Shown: positions 21,935-32,893, counted from the stretch's first letter. The stretch is 48,272 bases of DNA from Zygophlyctis sp. KS116 (GCA_054661495.1 BAAFSQ010000060.1:1-48272); one strand, 5' to 3'. Numbers and translations: made by a program. The notes: generated by a model from the sequence alone, not told the origin.

Positions 21935-23014
21935 TTATGCTTTGCTGTAATGAATCACTGAAAGAGATTTTAAACGCTCTGCAGCCTGTTCAGCTGTAAT
22001 ATCTCGTTGAGGCTCTCCCAACATTTCATATCTAGTCGTAAACTTTATAAATTCATACCCAACTAAAAACTTTTTTACAGTTGCTGATCTTAGCAATGGT
22101 GGATAAAAATGAATATGAAAATGAGAATCTAATATTGTGTCACCATGAAAAGGAGCTTGATGTATTCCCATAGAATAAGGAAAAGAACATTTAAAAAGGT
22201 TATCATACTTTATAGTAATGATTGAAAGAATATCCGCCAAATCAATCTTTTCCTTTTCTGAGAAATCTAGCAATGAGTGCTTATGAGTTTTTGCCAAAAT
22301 TAACGTCTCAAATGGCCAAATTGCCCAAAACGGCACTACACAAATATAAGAATCATTCTGATAAACAAGTCTTGTTTCATCAGTAGTCTCTAAAATCACA
22401 TAATCACATAGTAAACAAGTCCCATTCTTATCCTTATACTTTTTCAAACAGTTAAACTCTTTCTGTGGTTCATCTGGAATTTCTTGAGTAGCCCATAATT
22501 GTCCGTGTGGATGCGGATTAGAGCATCCCATAACCGCCCCTTTATTTTCAAACAATTGAACATAATTGAGAGTATCTTTCAGTTTGATCATTTCACTTAT
22601 CCATGTATCAACTATAATTTTTATTTCTGAAACAGACATTAGTGCCATTGTCAATGAATGATTTGGAGAGAAACAAATTACTCGACAGATTCCACGTACT
22701 CCCTTTACACGCAACAGCTTTGATGCTATTTCCAGTTTAGATTTTGAAACAAATTCTTGATCTGGAGAATCCATTTGAACGGCTGGAAAATCATTATCAA
22801 AAACCCAAGTATGCGAATAATCAGGATTCATATCCAAAGAAATCCTCTTGTTCCTAGGACACAAATAACATTTTGGATCATGACTTATTGACGGTGCATT
22901 TAATACTTCTTCTACTTGCCCCAACCACGGACGGTTTGATCGATGAGGAGAACAAAGCACAAAAGAATCAGTCAGTGGATTGTATCTTTTATGCGAGTGT
23001 TGAGTAAGATCCAT
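21935..23014 (-). CDS. GALT: Galactose-1-phosphate uridylyltransferase
   Basis: An uninterrupted 359-aa frame, full length for the family. It swaps UMP between UDP-glucose and galactose-1-phosphate in the cytosolic Leloir pathway. Visible signatures are the zinc pair CYLC (residues 49-52), the nucleophile motif NPHPHGQLW with the HPH triad, and the iron or structural site HFHIHFYPP. It begins with RYNPLTDSFVLCSPHRSNRPW, the usual start block. It is one of the few intronless genes here. It is divergent from TAF7, with 89 bp between starts. Confidence 0.95.
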   Translation of the reverse strand: MDLTQHSHKRYNPLTDSFVLCSPHRSNRPWLGQVEEVLNAPSISHDPKCYLCPRNKRISLDMNPDYSHTWVFDNDFPAVQMDSPDQEFVSKSKLEIASKLLRVKGVRGICRVICFSPNHSLTMALMSVSEIKIIVDTWISEMIKLKDTLNYVQLFENKGAVMGCSNPHPHGQLWATQEIPDEPQKEFNCLKKYKDKNGTCLLCDYVILETTDETRLVYQNDSYICVVPFWAIWPFETLILAKTHKHSLLDFSEKEKIDLADILSIITIKYDNLFKCSFPYSMGIHQAPFHGDTILDSHFHIHFYPPLLRSATVKKFLVGYEFIKFTTRYEMLGEPQRDITAEQAAERLKSLSVIHYSKA

Positions 23015-23103
23015 TCTAATATAATCTAGTCTTTTATGGGCAGTGGTGCAACTTACCAGAGGGCAGGTTCAGGTTATTTTCTTGCGCAAGTTGAAAAGTT
23101 ACA

Positions 23104-24247
23104 ATGTTTCAAGTCCCATCGACATCAAATTCAGCTCCGACGGGGCCATCGACTTCTGTAAACATTACACTTCCTCAAGCATCAACTGCCCCTGCTAAAA
23201 AACCCAGGAAAAAGAGAGATACATCACATATTTCTACAAAAATTAGAATTTCTGCAAAGAAAACGAAAAAGAAGAAATTGGATGAGCTACGAGAAGCTCC
23301 GATTGAAGATCATATGATTCTAAGATTACCGCCATCTCCTGCAACGCAAGAGTTTAGAAATCTTGTCAAAAAACGGCAAATTCCTTTAGGATTCTTTCTT
23401 AATTTCTCTGAACCAAGGAAAGCTACCATCAATTTAGGACTAGCAGAAGGTGGCGCTGATCTAAAGGCTAAATTGGTTGATTTGCCATGTATTTTGGAGT
23501 CTCAAAAGACATTTGATAATAAGCAATTTTATAAAATTGCAGATATTTCACAGGCAAGTTTATACAATTTTTAATTTTAAGATGTTGATTGTTTCAGATC
23601 CGAAATATCCTCATCCTCCTCCGACTCCAACTACAGATAAGATTAATTATCCTGATGGTATAACTCCTCCAATGCGTGCTGTTAGAATAAAAAGATTTAG
23701 GAAAAGAGTCTCAAAAAAAGTAATAGAAGATGTAGAAAAAGAAGTAGAAAGATTGTTGCAAGCGGATTTAGAGGCTGAAGATGTGAAATTTGAAATTACT
23801 GAACAAAAAGAATTGGATTTAGAAGAAGAATTTTCAAATGCTGATGAGACTGAAGAAAGAACAGAAATTCATGATGACGATTTTGCGGCTGAAATTGATG
23901 AGGCTTTATATGCTGATGGTGCTGAATCTTCAGAAGAAGAGTCAGAAGATGAAGAGGAAGACTCTCAAGAGGAAGATGCAGGTGATGATGAAGAAGAAGA
24001 TGAAGGTGTTGATGGACAAGTGAAGGAACATATTGCTCTGTTGAAGGAAGAGATTTCTGACATTGTGAGGAAAATTGATGAGAAGAAATCCTTGATAGTT
24101 TCTCAAGTCAATCCAATCATTAAAAAGAGATTTGAAGATATTATCACAAGGTTAGAAACAGAGTTGGACTTGAAAAAAGAACAATTGGATATTGCAAATT
24201 TAGAAATTCAGGAAGAACAAGGAGAAGATGATGCGAATCAAGAATAG
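23104..24247 (+). CDS. TAF7: Transcription initiation factor TFIID subunit 7 (TAF7)
   Basis: Exons 23104-23553 and 23582-24247 give 371 aa. The 28-nt intron begins with GCAAGT after CAG, so this is a GC-AG intron, and the splice joins YKIADISQ to MLIVSDPK as expected for TAF7. A basic N-terminus is followed by the TAFII55 domain (EDHMILRLPPSP to RIKRFRKRV), a very acidic stretch (roughly residues 240-290) and a C-terminal coiled coil. TAF7 sits in TFIID with TAF1 and restrains its acetyltransferase until initiation. Confidence in family is high. Confidence 0.92.
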
Positions 24248-24326
24248 TTTGGTTTATATTGGAGTTTTAACGAGATTGATGTACCACACGGATTTCTTTG
24301 ATGTAGGGGTAGAGATTTCAGTTTCC

Positions 24327-26446
24327 CTATATATTATACGTAAAATTGTGGATGTACCCTGATATAATTGCTCCGCCTCGTAATGGTTTTACGATTCTCC
24401 CATTTAGGAAGGGATTTACCAAATTCCTATCTTTATTTAGAGTGCTGAAATCATTGTTTTGAGAGATTTTCAGTTTTTTTTGAGCTTCTTCCAGTGACTT
24501 TTCGAGATTATATATCTTTTCAGTTCTGGAATTCAGCTTCTGCTCTGACAAGGAGACACTCTTCTTCAATTCCAAATTTTGATCGACTAATTGCTTTTGA
24601 ATTTTTGACAACTGTTCCAAGCTCTGCTCTAAAAAGTACATTTTTTGCATTTGCTCTTGATCATTGATCACCTTTGATTCGGATAGCTCATCTGATTCTA
24701 AATTTTCTGCTGTTGGTTCAAAAATTGTACTCTGAGATCTATAATATTAAATTTATATTTTCACCTTGATCGAATCTATTTATATAAGTCATTTTTAAAA
24801 TACCGATAGATTTTGTATCTCTTCGCTTAAGCTTTTATTCGCATCCTGCAGTGTCCCCAAAAACTGCAGTTGCTCATTATTGACAGCTCCTACATTCTCA
24901 ATCTGCTCTTCCAAGGTTTTAACTTGATCTTTAAGTGAGCTATTTTCCTAAAATTATCCAAAATGATCCTACATCAGCCAAAATATCCTTGATTTCCATT
25001 ATATTTTGCAGCTTGAGTCTTAAATCCTCTAAAACAATATCCTTTTCCCTGAGAAAACTGTCTTTTTCGGCCAACATATCAGATAACTCATTTTCTCTTC
25101 TTAAAAAGAGTTCACGTTCTTCCTCTGATAATGTAGATACAGCAATACTTTCTTCTGTTGATTTTAGTCTATCAGAATCTAAAGCCTTAATTTTTGTCCA
25201 TTGAGTTTCCGGAATATTGCTTCCCATTCTCCATTTCTTGAGTTCGGATTCTAAGCTTTCTGTATATTTTTTCAATGACAAAAGATCAGTTTGAGCTTCT
25301 TTGAGTAGTCTCTTTAGCTCAAGAGGAGGCAATTCGGCATTAATCTTTGCATGATTCTTTATGCATTTTGCACGAACTCCAAATCTTAGTGTAGAAATAG
25401 TTTCTGATGCATTACAATATGACGGCGAACAATTAACAATGAGTGTAGTTTTAGAATTCCCTCCAATAGAATCTTGAAGGAGCCTTGTAAGTTTAGAGTC
25501 TCTATATGGTACATGTGCAGACTTTTTATTATTTTAATCTTAATTTACCTTTCCGTCTGTCAAGGAATTGATGACATTTCCTAAAGCCGACAAAGACTTG
25601 TTAATCTTTTTAGCTTCCTCTAATGTTTGACCACTTGCACCAGTCTTTGAGACTTTTTCTGATCCAGCTAAATCAACTAGAAAAAGCTTTCCACTTTTAA
25701 AGATCCCATTTTCAATATTTCTTTGAGTCACATTAATTATAAAGATTGCATGACTCCTAGAACTTTCTTCATTCATATTAGTAGTAGCAGTTACTCTTCC
25801 GGAAAGTCCACTTTTCATTACTTGTAAAACTTCATTTGAAGATGCAGCAAAAACTTGTGTCAGATCTTTTACGTAAACTCCTCTTATTTTATCCTCGTGA
25901 ATAACTAAATTATCTTTTCTAGAATCTAAAAGATCTCTAATTCTTTCCATATAAATTTCCATAAAAGAAACATTCACAGTAAATTCTAGATTACTTGAAG
26001 AGTTTAAAATAGAATCAAAAATATGGTTTGAGATTCTAGGAATTACACCACGCAGACTATCAGATTCCACGTCCGGACCCATCATAGTATAAGTCTTTCC
26101 AGAACCTGTCTGACCATAACATAATAATGAGCCATTCCATCCATTCAAAACGTCCTTGACTATATGAGCTGCAGTAGAATTATAAAACTCTAATTGACTC
26201 GTGTCTTTCTGAAATACATTATCAAATACAAAATATCCAGAGAAATCACGATACTAATATCAATACCAGCCAATTCAAACCTTTATTTGTATTCCGGTTT
26301 GATCATCATCAAATTCTAATAAATGGTTTCCTGACTTATCGACCGACTCCTTGTCCGAACAAGGCCTAAATCGGCAAACAACTTTAATACTATCTTCAGA
26401 ATTATATGCTGTTATGTATACCTTGATTTGATTTATCTGCCAACAT
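24327..26446 (-). CDS. Kinesin-1 heavy chain
   Basis: Seven coding exons (26446-26422, 26393-26281, 26253-25549, 25521-24973, 24947-24804, 24775-24765, 24738-24327) give 652 aa. The N-terminal motor has the P-loop GQTGSGKT, switch [11 protein letters not shown] and switch II VDLAGSE. A neck and coiled coil follow, with fungal kinesin-1 text [14 protein letters not shown]. The C-terminus carries [10 protein letters not shown], the autoinhibitory IAK-like tail. The sixth exon is only 11 nt between 28- and 26-nt introns; it is needed to keep frame. The protein is short next to typical fungal kinesin-1 (about 900 aa), the loss lying in the stalk. Confidence 0.9.
24765..24775 (-). other. 11-nt micro-exon of the kinesin-1 gene
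   Basis: The 11 bases (minus strand ATTCGATCAAG) are bounded by AG on one side and GT on the other. Upstream exon phase is 0 and downstream phase is 2, so neither one long intron nor skipping keeps the frame, while including 11 nt does. It encodes I-R-S and part of R in the stalk. Confidence 0.65.
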
Positions 26447-26661
26447 ACTTATGCCCCGAATATTTATTATTTGGCACGCCTGGCTAATCTTGATCGGACA
26501 TGGATGATATTTTTGTCAAAACATTTTTTAGCATGAATATTATTGATTTATTTTAATAGTAATAATTGATGTTAGCTATTGATCATGCAAATAATTAATC
26601 ATTCAAATTAAATCATGCAGATCAGCAAGATCAGTAAACTCCTAAACCGATAGCCAAAGAA
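26447..26661. promoter_or_regulatory. Divergent promoter region between kinesin-1 and RPP40
   Basis: 215 AT-rich bases separate two start codons. It is the longest divergent gap in the window. ATGCAAATAATTAATCATTCAAATT-like AT repeats are seen, with ATCATGCA recurring near 26582 and 26613. No gene is supported. Confidence 0.35.
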
Positions 26662-27768
26662 ATGTCAAACGGCCGCTTTTTAGTCTCAGTTTCAGATCAA
26701 GATCGGTTAATCAGACTTGTTGAGAATGGATTTGCTTATCATTCAATGACGATCATCTCTGATAAATCAATGCAAGACAAATTACAAATAGATCAAGACT
26801 TACAAGCATCCTTTGCAACGATTGCATTATCATTAAATGACATTTTAGAAACTGAATTTCTTCAAAAGGCTCAAAGAGGTTTTTTTTATTTCTGATCAAA
26901 AGGGAATATCGTTGCTATTACAAAAGGAAAGCGGATAGATGTCGATGATGTTTTTATTATTACACATTCTGGTAAATTAATAATGACTGATTCAAGGATA
27001 TCTCATTTTGCATCTAACAAAAGAAACTTATTACAAGTTGGGATTGATTGGGAAAAAATCCAAATACTCTAAAAATTCATCAATTTTAAAATATGGTAGT
27101 TAAAAAAATACTCATTATCTAAGTCGTTGAAATTAATTTACTAAACTTACATAAATCTAAAGCACAATTAGATAGGATCAAATGGTCATTTACAAATGTA
27201 TTATCATCAACATTTGAATTTTATATTTCTGATATCTCTGGTACTATAGACGGTATTATGCAAGAGAAGACATGTAAAATTCAGTCTAATATCAAGAATG
27301 CCGTTCAAACTCCAGATTTTTCTAATCTAAACTTGAAAAAGATTCAAAATATTGAAGAAGAAATATTGGATATTATTGAATGGTTTGGCATGGTTCAAAT
27401 TGATTCAGATTGGATTAAAGATGGGGTCATGGCGGATCCTTTTATTAGTGTTTATTCACCACCCTTGAATTCATCTGTCAAGGATTTATCAGTAATTGAA
27501 TCTGTTGGACTTATTCATCCATCCAAAGCAGCTCAAATGGTAAAACATATCTTGTAAGAATAGTGATTTTATTTAAATTAGAGAAATTATGGATGGAAAT
27601 TGGTTCATATTATCAATGATTGGATTTAGAGATTCTCCGATTTCATGGAATCATCAGGAACATGGATATTTATACACTGGAGAGAACGATCTTGTTGTAA
27701 TCGGACATAAAAATGAACTTTTGACGGCGCAAGTCGTTGGATCGCATGAAAGAGGTCTGAAGTTTTGA
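26662..27768 (+). CDS. RPP40: Ribonuclease P/MRP subunit p40 homologue
   Basis: Exons 26662-26878, 26903-26971, 26997-27095, 27124-27553, 27582-27768 (introns 24, 25, 28, 28 nt) give 333 aa. The joined protein follows human RPP40 step by step: LHLTKETYYKLGLIG, YVVEINLLNL with RIKWSF, ILDIIEWFGMVQ, DPFISVYSPP and WFILSMIGFRDSPISWNHQEHGY. The second intron was found by that match, since the longer unspliced frame is wrong. Rpp40 is a protein subunit of the nucleolar RNase P/MRP ribonucleoprotein that matures tRNA and rRNA. The next gene begins 10 bp after its stop. Confidence 0.88.
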
Positions 27769-27778
27769 TTAAATAAAA

Positions 27779-29054
27779 ATGGCTTTAAAGGGAATTAGAA
27801 TTTTAGATCTTACTCGTATTCTGGCAGGGCCTTATTGCTCAATGATCTTGGGTGATATGGGTGCAGAAGTAATTAAAGTTGAGCATCCAATAAACGGAGA
27901 TGATACAAGGAAATGGGGACCGCCGTTTCTAAAATCAATAGATCAGTCTTGTACTGAGAGTGCATACTTTCTAGGCGTCAATAGAAATAAGCAAAGTATT
28001 GCTGTAGATCTTAAACATTCAATGGGCGTCGATGTAATCAAAAGGATCGCTAATGTCTCGGATGTTGTCATTGAGAACTATTTGCCAGGGAAATTAGATC
28101 AACTTGGATTGGGTTATTCTGATTTATCTAGAAATAATAAGGGACTCATTTATGCTTCGATTACTGGATATGGACCAACAGGTCCTTTTGCAAATAAACC
28201 AGGATACGATGTTATCATTGAAGCAGAGGCAGGTTTAATGCATATTACAGGAGAGAATTCAAGACCTCCAGTAAAAGTAGGAGTTGCAATTACGGATTTA
28301 ACAACTGGATTATATGCACATGGTGCTATTTTAGGGGCGCTTTTGGCTAGATCAAAGTCTGGAAAAGGTCAAAAAATAGATGTTTCATTATTGGAATGTC
28401 AGGTAGCTAATTTAGCAAATATAGGACATAACTATTTGATTGGTGGTTTAGAGGCAGATCGACTTGGGACTGAACATCAGTCCATTGTTCCTTATCAAGT
28501 AATCATAGTTGTCTGATGATATTTAGGCTTTTAAGAGTTCAAATGGCTATATAGTGATTGGAGCAGGGAATGACTCTCAATTTGCTAAATTATGCAAATG
28601 TTTAAATTTAGAATATTTGATTTCAGATTCAAGGTTTTTAACAAATCAAGATCGAGTTAAAAACCGGGAAGCATTGGTAATTTCTTAAATTTAAATTTTT
28701 TAATAGGTGTCAATCATACTGGAAGTCACATCCAAAGAAACAACAGAGACTTGGTTAAACATTTTGGAGGGTTCTGGGATTCCTTATGGTCCTGTAAATA
28801 ATATTTCTCAAACTTTTTCTCATCCTCAAGTCAAACATCGGTCAATGATACAAGAAGTAAATCATCCTTTAGTTGGAACGATCAAATTGATTGGACCCGC
28901 AGTCAAGTACTCTGACACGCCATGTACTATTCGTTCTCCTCCTCCTCTATTGGGACAACATACTAAACAAGTTTTGCAAGAAATTTGTAAATTTAATCAA
29001 GATGAAATCAATGATCTGATTAGAAATGGAGCGGTTTCTGCACACGAGGGGTAA
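27779..29054 (+). CDS. Family III (CaiB/BaiF) CoA-transferase, SUGCT-like
   Basis: Exons 27779-28498, 28527-28676, 28707-29054 (introns 28 and 30 nt) give 405 aa. Class III CoA-transferases move CoA between carboxylic acids. The N-terminal block [28 protein letters not shown] is diagnostic. [38 protein letters not shown] with its catalytic Asp, and ITGE all follow in order. The nearest animal relative in style is SUGCT, a mitochondrial glutarate CoA-transferase, but no clear presequence is seen. The 30-nt intron is the longest of the short class. Confidence 0.9.
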
Positions 29055-29124
29055 GTTTGTTTATATTTACATTGCAGATGAGGCGTTTGGAGGCATTTTG
29101 TTTACAATCTTTTTCATAAAACTT

Positions 29125-29694
29125 ATGAGATATTCTTTAAGAAGCAGAAAGGATAAGCGTCCAGTATCGGCAGAGGAACCTCCAGCCGATATTGTTAAAA
29201 AGACCAAAATCATTAAAACTACAACAAAAGTCAAGCCAAAAGATCAAACAAACCATGATTCAAAAGAGTTGACAAAGAAAGTACAGATGAAACATATCAT
29301 TCGTCCATCACTCCCAATCTCTGATGCAAAGCAAAGATTAATAAGAGAATTGTCATTCGTACAGGGTAAACCATCAGAGATCAAGGAAAAATCCAAAACT
29401 AAAAAGAAATTAGTTCTTCATAAGATTGATTTGAAAGGATCTGGAAAGATCCACAAATCATCTCAAATGGATGGAAAACATCTCAGCAAAATATTGTTGG
29501 GAAAAGTCCAACAGTTAAATTCGGACATTACACCTTCGATAGCAAAAGCTAGAGACCATGCATCTCCAGCAAAATTAGCGATCCAGACTGAGATATTGAA
29601 ACGAGCAGTTCTCAAAGAGATTAGACAAGCGGCGGACAAAAGTAAGAAATCCGCCGCAAAATCTCCAATAAAATCTCCTCTAAAAGGTCGTTAA
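29125..29694 (+). CDS. Lysine-rich basic protein, probably nuclear
   Basis: A single 189-aa frame starting at ATG; the open frame extends upstream but only from a non-ATG codon. I do not recognise a family. It opens with RYSLRSRKDKRP, is Lys-rich throughout, and ends with SPIKSPLKGR after AAKSPIK, the S/T-P-x-K type DNA-binding and CDK-site pattern found in histone H1 tails. A helical middle runs from about SDAKQRLIRELSFV. It may be a chromatin or nucleolar protein. It is followed after 34 bp by another unknown basic protein. Confidence 0.6.
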   Translation: MRYSLRSRKDKRPVSAEEPPADIVKKTKIIKTTTKVKPKDQTNHDSKELTKKVQMKHIIRPSLPISDAKQRLIRELSFVQGKPSEIKEKSKTKKKLVLHKIDLKGSGKIHKSSQMDGKHLSKILLGKVQQLNSDITPSIAKARDHASPAKLAIQTEILKRAVLKEIRQAADKSKKSAAKSPIKSPLKGR

Positions 29695-29728
29695 ATAGAG
29701 TCTATTTTTTAAATTGATTGAAATTGCC

Positions 29729-30407
29729 ATGTCGTCTATTGTTGAATCAAAGAATATCAAGGAATTGAAAGAAGAAATACTGGAAAATAAGCAAATTAAA
29801 GTCTCTATGGAAACGGTAAAGGAAACGCGTCTAGAGCTCATAGTTCAGACATTTGTGGATAATATCATACTCACTGCATTAGCTGAAATTAAAAGTACTC
29901 TTCAGATTACTAAAATCAATGCTCAAGTCTCTTGTTTACGATTAAGTCCGAGTAAAAGAACTCATAAGGACTTTCTGGATGATGATTTTATAAATAATGC
30001 GCCGTTAATCATATTTCAGGACTCTAAACAATCTGAATCAATCTCAGATTGCTCAAAGACTGCAAATAAAACTCCTAGTCAAAAAGTAGTTGATTTTGCT
30101 AATCCTGATCAGCGGTACTTATGGGACAAGGAAAACTATGATCCAATTAAAAAACAATACTCAACTGATCGAAAAAAGAGAATCAAGGGTCTATCGGACA
30201 ATAAGGGTAATAACAGTAGAATTCCATTGGCAGATCTAACACAAAAAAATCTAGTGGTAATAATCATTTCTAAATTTTTAGGAATCTAATAGTAATTCTC
30301 TTCTCAGTAGACCGGCACGATTTATTGTAAGACCAAAATCTCCCAAGAAACCTAGTACTAACAGAAATGAATCTACAAAATCTGTTAGTTTGCTCAGAAT
30401 GCGTTAA
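29729..30407 (+). CDS. Unknown protein with KEN-box and D-box-like motifs
   Basis: Exons 29729-30256 and 30282-30407 (25-nt intron) give 217 aa. I do not recognise a family. A helical N-terminus of about 80 aa is followed by a disordered, basic tail. WDKENYDP contains a consensus KEN box followed by Pro, and RIPLADLTQ fits the RxxL core of a destruction box about 35 residues later. The splice adds SRPARFIVRPKSPKKP. The motif pair suggests a cell-cycle protein destroyed by APC/C; this is inference. Confidence 0.6.
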
Positions 30408-30438
30408 CTGTATTTAAATCTGTTCAATAAATCTCGCT

Positions 30439-31480
30439 TTATTTCTTAATCTTTTCAGTTAATTCTGGAACTGCCTTGAATAAATCAGCCACTAATCCAT
30501 AATCTGAAACTTGAAATATTGGAGCTTCAGGATCCTTATTGATGCAAACAATCGTTTTTGAATCTTTCATTCCAGCTAGATGCTAAAGATTAAATATTAA
30601 TAAACACCTGAATAGCTCCAGAAATCCCGACTGCGATATATAAGCTTGGAGCAACAATCTTTCCAGTTTGCCCAACTTGTAAATCATTTGGAACAAATCC
30701 AGCATCAACTGCAGCTCTAGATGCGCCAACAGCTCCACCCAATTTATCTGCCAAATCGTATAAAATCTTGAAATTCTCTCCAGATTTCAAACCTCTTCCT
30801 CCACCAATAACAACAGTAGCACTTCCTAATTCTGGTCTATCAGATTTTGAAAGTTCTTCAGACACCCATTTAGTAGATTGTTTCAAGTCTGATGGAATAC
30901 TTAAATTTTCTACTGATCCTTTTCCACCTGTAGCTTCAGCTGGCGGAAAAGCAGTTGTCCGAACAGTAATTATTTTAACATCATCTGTTGATTTTACTTT
31001 TGCAATAGCATTCCCTATCCATAAATAAAAACTCTTCTCACCAGCATAAAATGGTCTTGTAAACGTTTCCGCATCATCAATCTTGATAACATCAGAAATT
31101 TGTGCTACATCCAACAATGCAGCAACTCTTGGCATAACATTTTTACCAAAGGCCGAATGTGGAGCAATTACATGACTAAACCCACCACTTTTAATCGCAG
31201 ATACAATTAAAGGCCCACAAGTCTCTGGCAAATTGTATTGCAACAATGGAGAAGAAGCAACAAGTACTTTATCAACAGCGGATACATTAGATAATGCCTT
31301 TGCAACTGCATCCAACTCTTTACCGTTACCACTCACCAATGCGGTTACGGAACCAACTTGTTTAGCAGCCGTCAAAGTATTCAGAGTATGTCCTGCAAAC
31401 TTACCATTCTGATGTTCTACAACTACTAAAGTTGACGCAAAACATCTCGATAGCTTTAAAGTTGACTGATTGAATCTCAT
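30439..31480 (-). CDS. ETFA: Electron transfer flavoprotein subunit alpha
   Basis: Exons 31480-30608 and 30582-30439 (25-nt intron) give 338 aa, the usual length. It has a short mitochondrial-type presequence ([17 protein letters not shown]), then [29 protein letters not shown] and the FAD domain with [60 protein letters not shown]. It accepts electrons from acyl-CoA and other dehydrogenases with ETF-beta and passes them to ETF-QO. The start used is the first ATG; the longer frame starts at TTG. The divergent methyltransferase starts 15 bp away. Confidence 0.96.
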
Positions 31481-31495
31481 CAAAAATATTTTTTT

Positions 31496-32187
31496 ATGGA
31501 TAATTGGTATAGTAAAGCTAGCGAATATTGGTCAAAAATTCCAGGTAATAACTAATAATAACTAATATTTAAGCGACTGTCGATGGAGTTTTAGGAGGAT
31601 ATGAATCTATTTCTGATATTGATCTTGAATCATCTCTAGAGTTTTTATCTCCATTTTACTCAAAAGACTCTATAGAATCCAAAGATTCAAAGGCTCCTAG
31701 TATATCTTGTGATTGCGGTGCTGGAATCGGAAGAGTTACAAAAGGACTACTAGTTAAATTATTTGATAAAGTAGATTTAGTAGAATCAAATCCAAAGTTT
31801 ATTCAAGAAGCAAAATCCAATTATTTAAGTGATTTATCTGATAATATTGGACTTTATATTCAAGTTGGGCTAGAAGATTTTAATCCATTACCTTCAAGAT
31901 ACAATTTAATCTGGTGTCAATGGGTTTTGGGACATTTAAAAGATTCTGATTTAATTCTATTTCTAAAAAGATGTAAGAATAGACTCAGTCAAGGAGGAAT
32001 GATTGGAATTAAAGAAAATGTAACAAGAGTTGGGACTGAAGTTGATCCTATTGACTCTTCCGTTACACGATCAGACATTATATTAAAGGAAATCTTTATC
32101 AAGGCAGGATTAGAAATAGTAAAGGAACAAGTTCAAGTAGGATTTCCAAAGGAACTCTATTCAGTCAAGATGTATTTATTAAAATAG
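31496..32187 (+). CDS. NTMT1: Protein N-terminal methyltransferase (NTMT1/Tae1)
   Basis: Exons 31496-31544 and 31574-32187 (29-nt intron) give 220 aa. It methylates the alpha-amino group of proteins starting X-Pro-Lys after Met removal. The family text is clear: WYSKASEYWSKIPATVDGVLGGY rebuilt across the splice, the SAM motif DCGAGIGRVTKGLL, VDLVESNPKFIQEAK, and WCQWVLGHL with IKENV. It is compact and cytosolic or nuclear. Only 15 bp separate its ATG from that of ETFA on the other strand. Confidence 0.94.
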
Positions 32188-32260
32188 ATTCACCTTTTGA
32201 CAAGTGCAGATCTCGTGGCCATGGAATTGAATCACATGATGGCCGACAGAGGAATTCAAA

Positions 32261-32893
32261 ATGAGAAATCCAGTCTCTGTAATTGGTATGGACTTTGCTC
32301 CAAAAGACCAGAAAATACTATTAAATAATGATATACATCTAGATAGAGACATCGAAATTGTATCGAGACTTTGGCTGAAGCTACAGAATCAGGATGATTT
32401 GGAAATTCCTGGGATAAAGGATCAGGATGATTTACTAGTGGGAATGTTTTGGAGAAGAAGAAATCTCAAGGGAATCATACCAACAGACATTGGGAAACTG
32501 ATACATCTGAATTGGTTGTACTTTTTTATTTTTTAACTGTAAGAAGAATGGACTCGAATTCATTGATTGGAAGAATTCCACCACAAATTGGGTTTCTTAC
32601 TAACTTAAAAGAGTTGAATCTATACAGAAATCAACTAACTGGATGCATTCCTTCAGAGATTGGAAATTTGAGAAATTTACAATGGCTGTAATACTCTCAC
32701 ATTTAACAATAGTGCATTGAATAGTAATCGGTTAACTGGAAGTATCCCTCCAGAGATTGGAAATCTAAAATTATTGCGATATCTAAACGTGTCGAATAAT
32801 TTGTTAACTGGAAAAGTACCGAGAGAATTACAAGATTTGAAAAATTTAGAATTATTGGATGTTTCAGATAATCAACTTGAAGAGGCTGTTTAG
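32261..32893 (+). CDS. Leucine-rich repeat protein (plant-type LRR)
   Basis: Exons 32261-32517, 32544-32687, 32713-32893 (introns 26 and 25 nt) give 193 aa. After an N-terminal part of about 65 aa, five LRR units of the LxxNxLxGxIPxxIGxLxxLxxL class are seen (GIIPTDIGKLIHL, GRIPPQIGFLTNL, GCIPSEIGNLRNL, GSIPPEIGNLKLL, GKVPRELQDLKNL). Each intron interrupts a repeat at the same LxxL position. There is no signal peptide or TM. Function is unknown, probably protein binding. The start is uncertain because another frame is open from 32221. Confidence 0.7.

Noticed and set aside
26903-27072. Unspliced RPP40 frame reading GKLIMTDSRISHF and LLQVGIDW
   Set aside because: It looks plausible, but the frame with a 25-nt intron at 26972-26996 matches Rpp40 (LTKETYYKLGLIG) and continues in phase.
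32221-32330. Alternative LRR start with CNWYGLC text in another frame
   Set aside because: It reaches a stop, and no GT-AG pair joins it in phase to the repeat exons.
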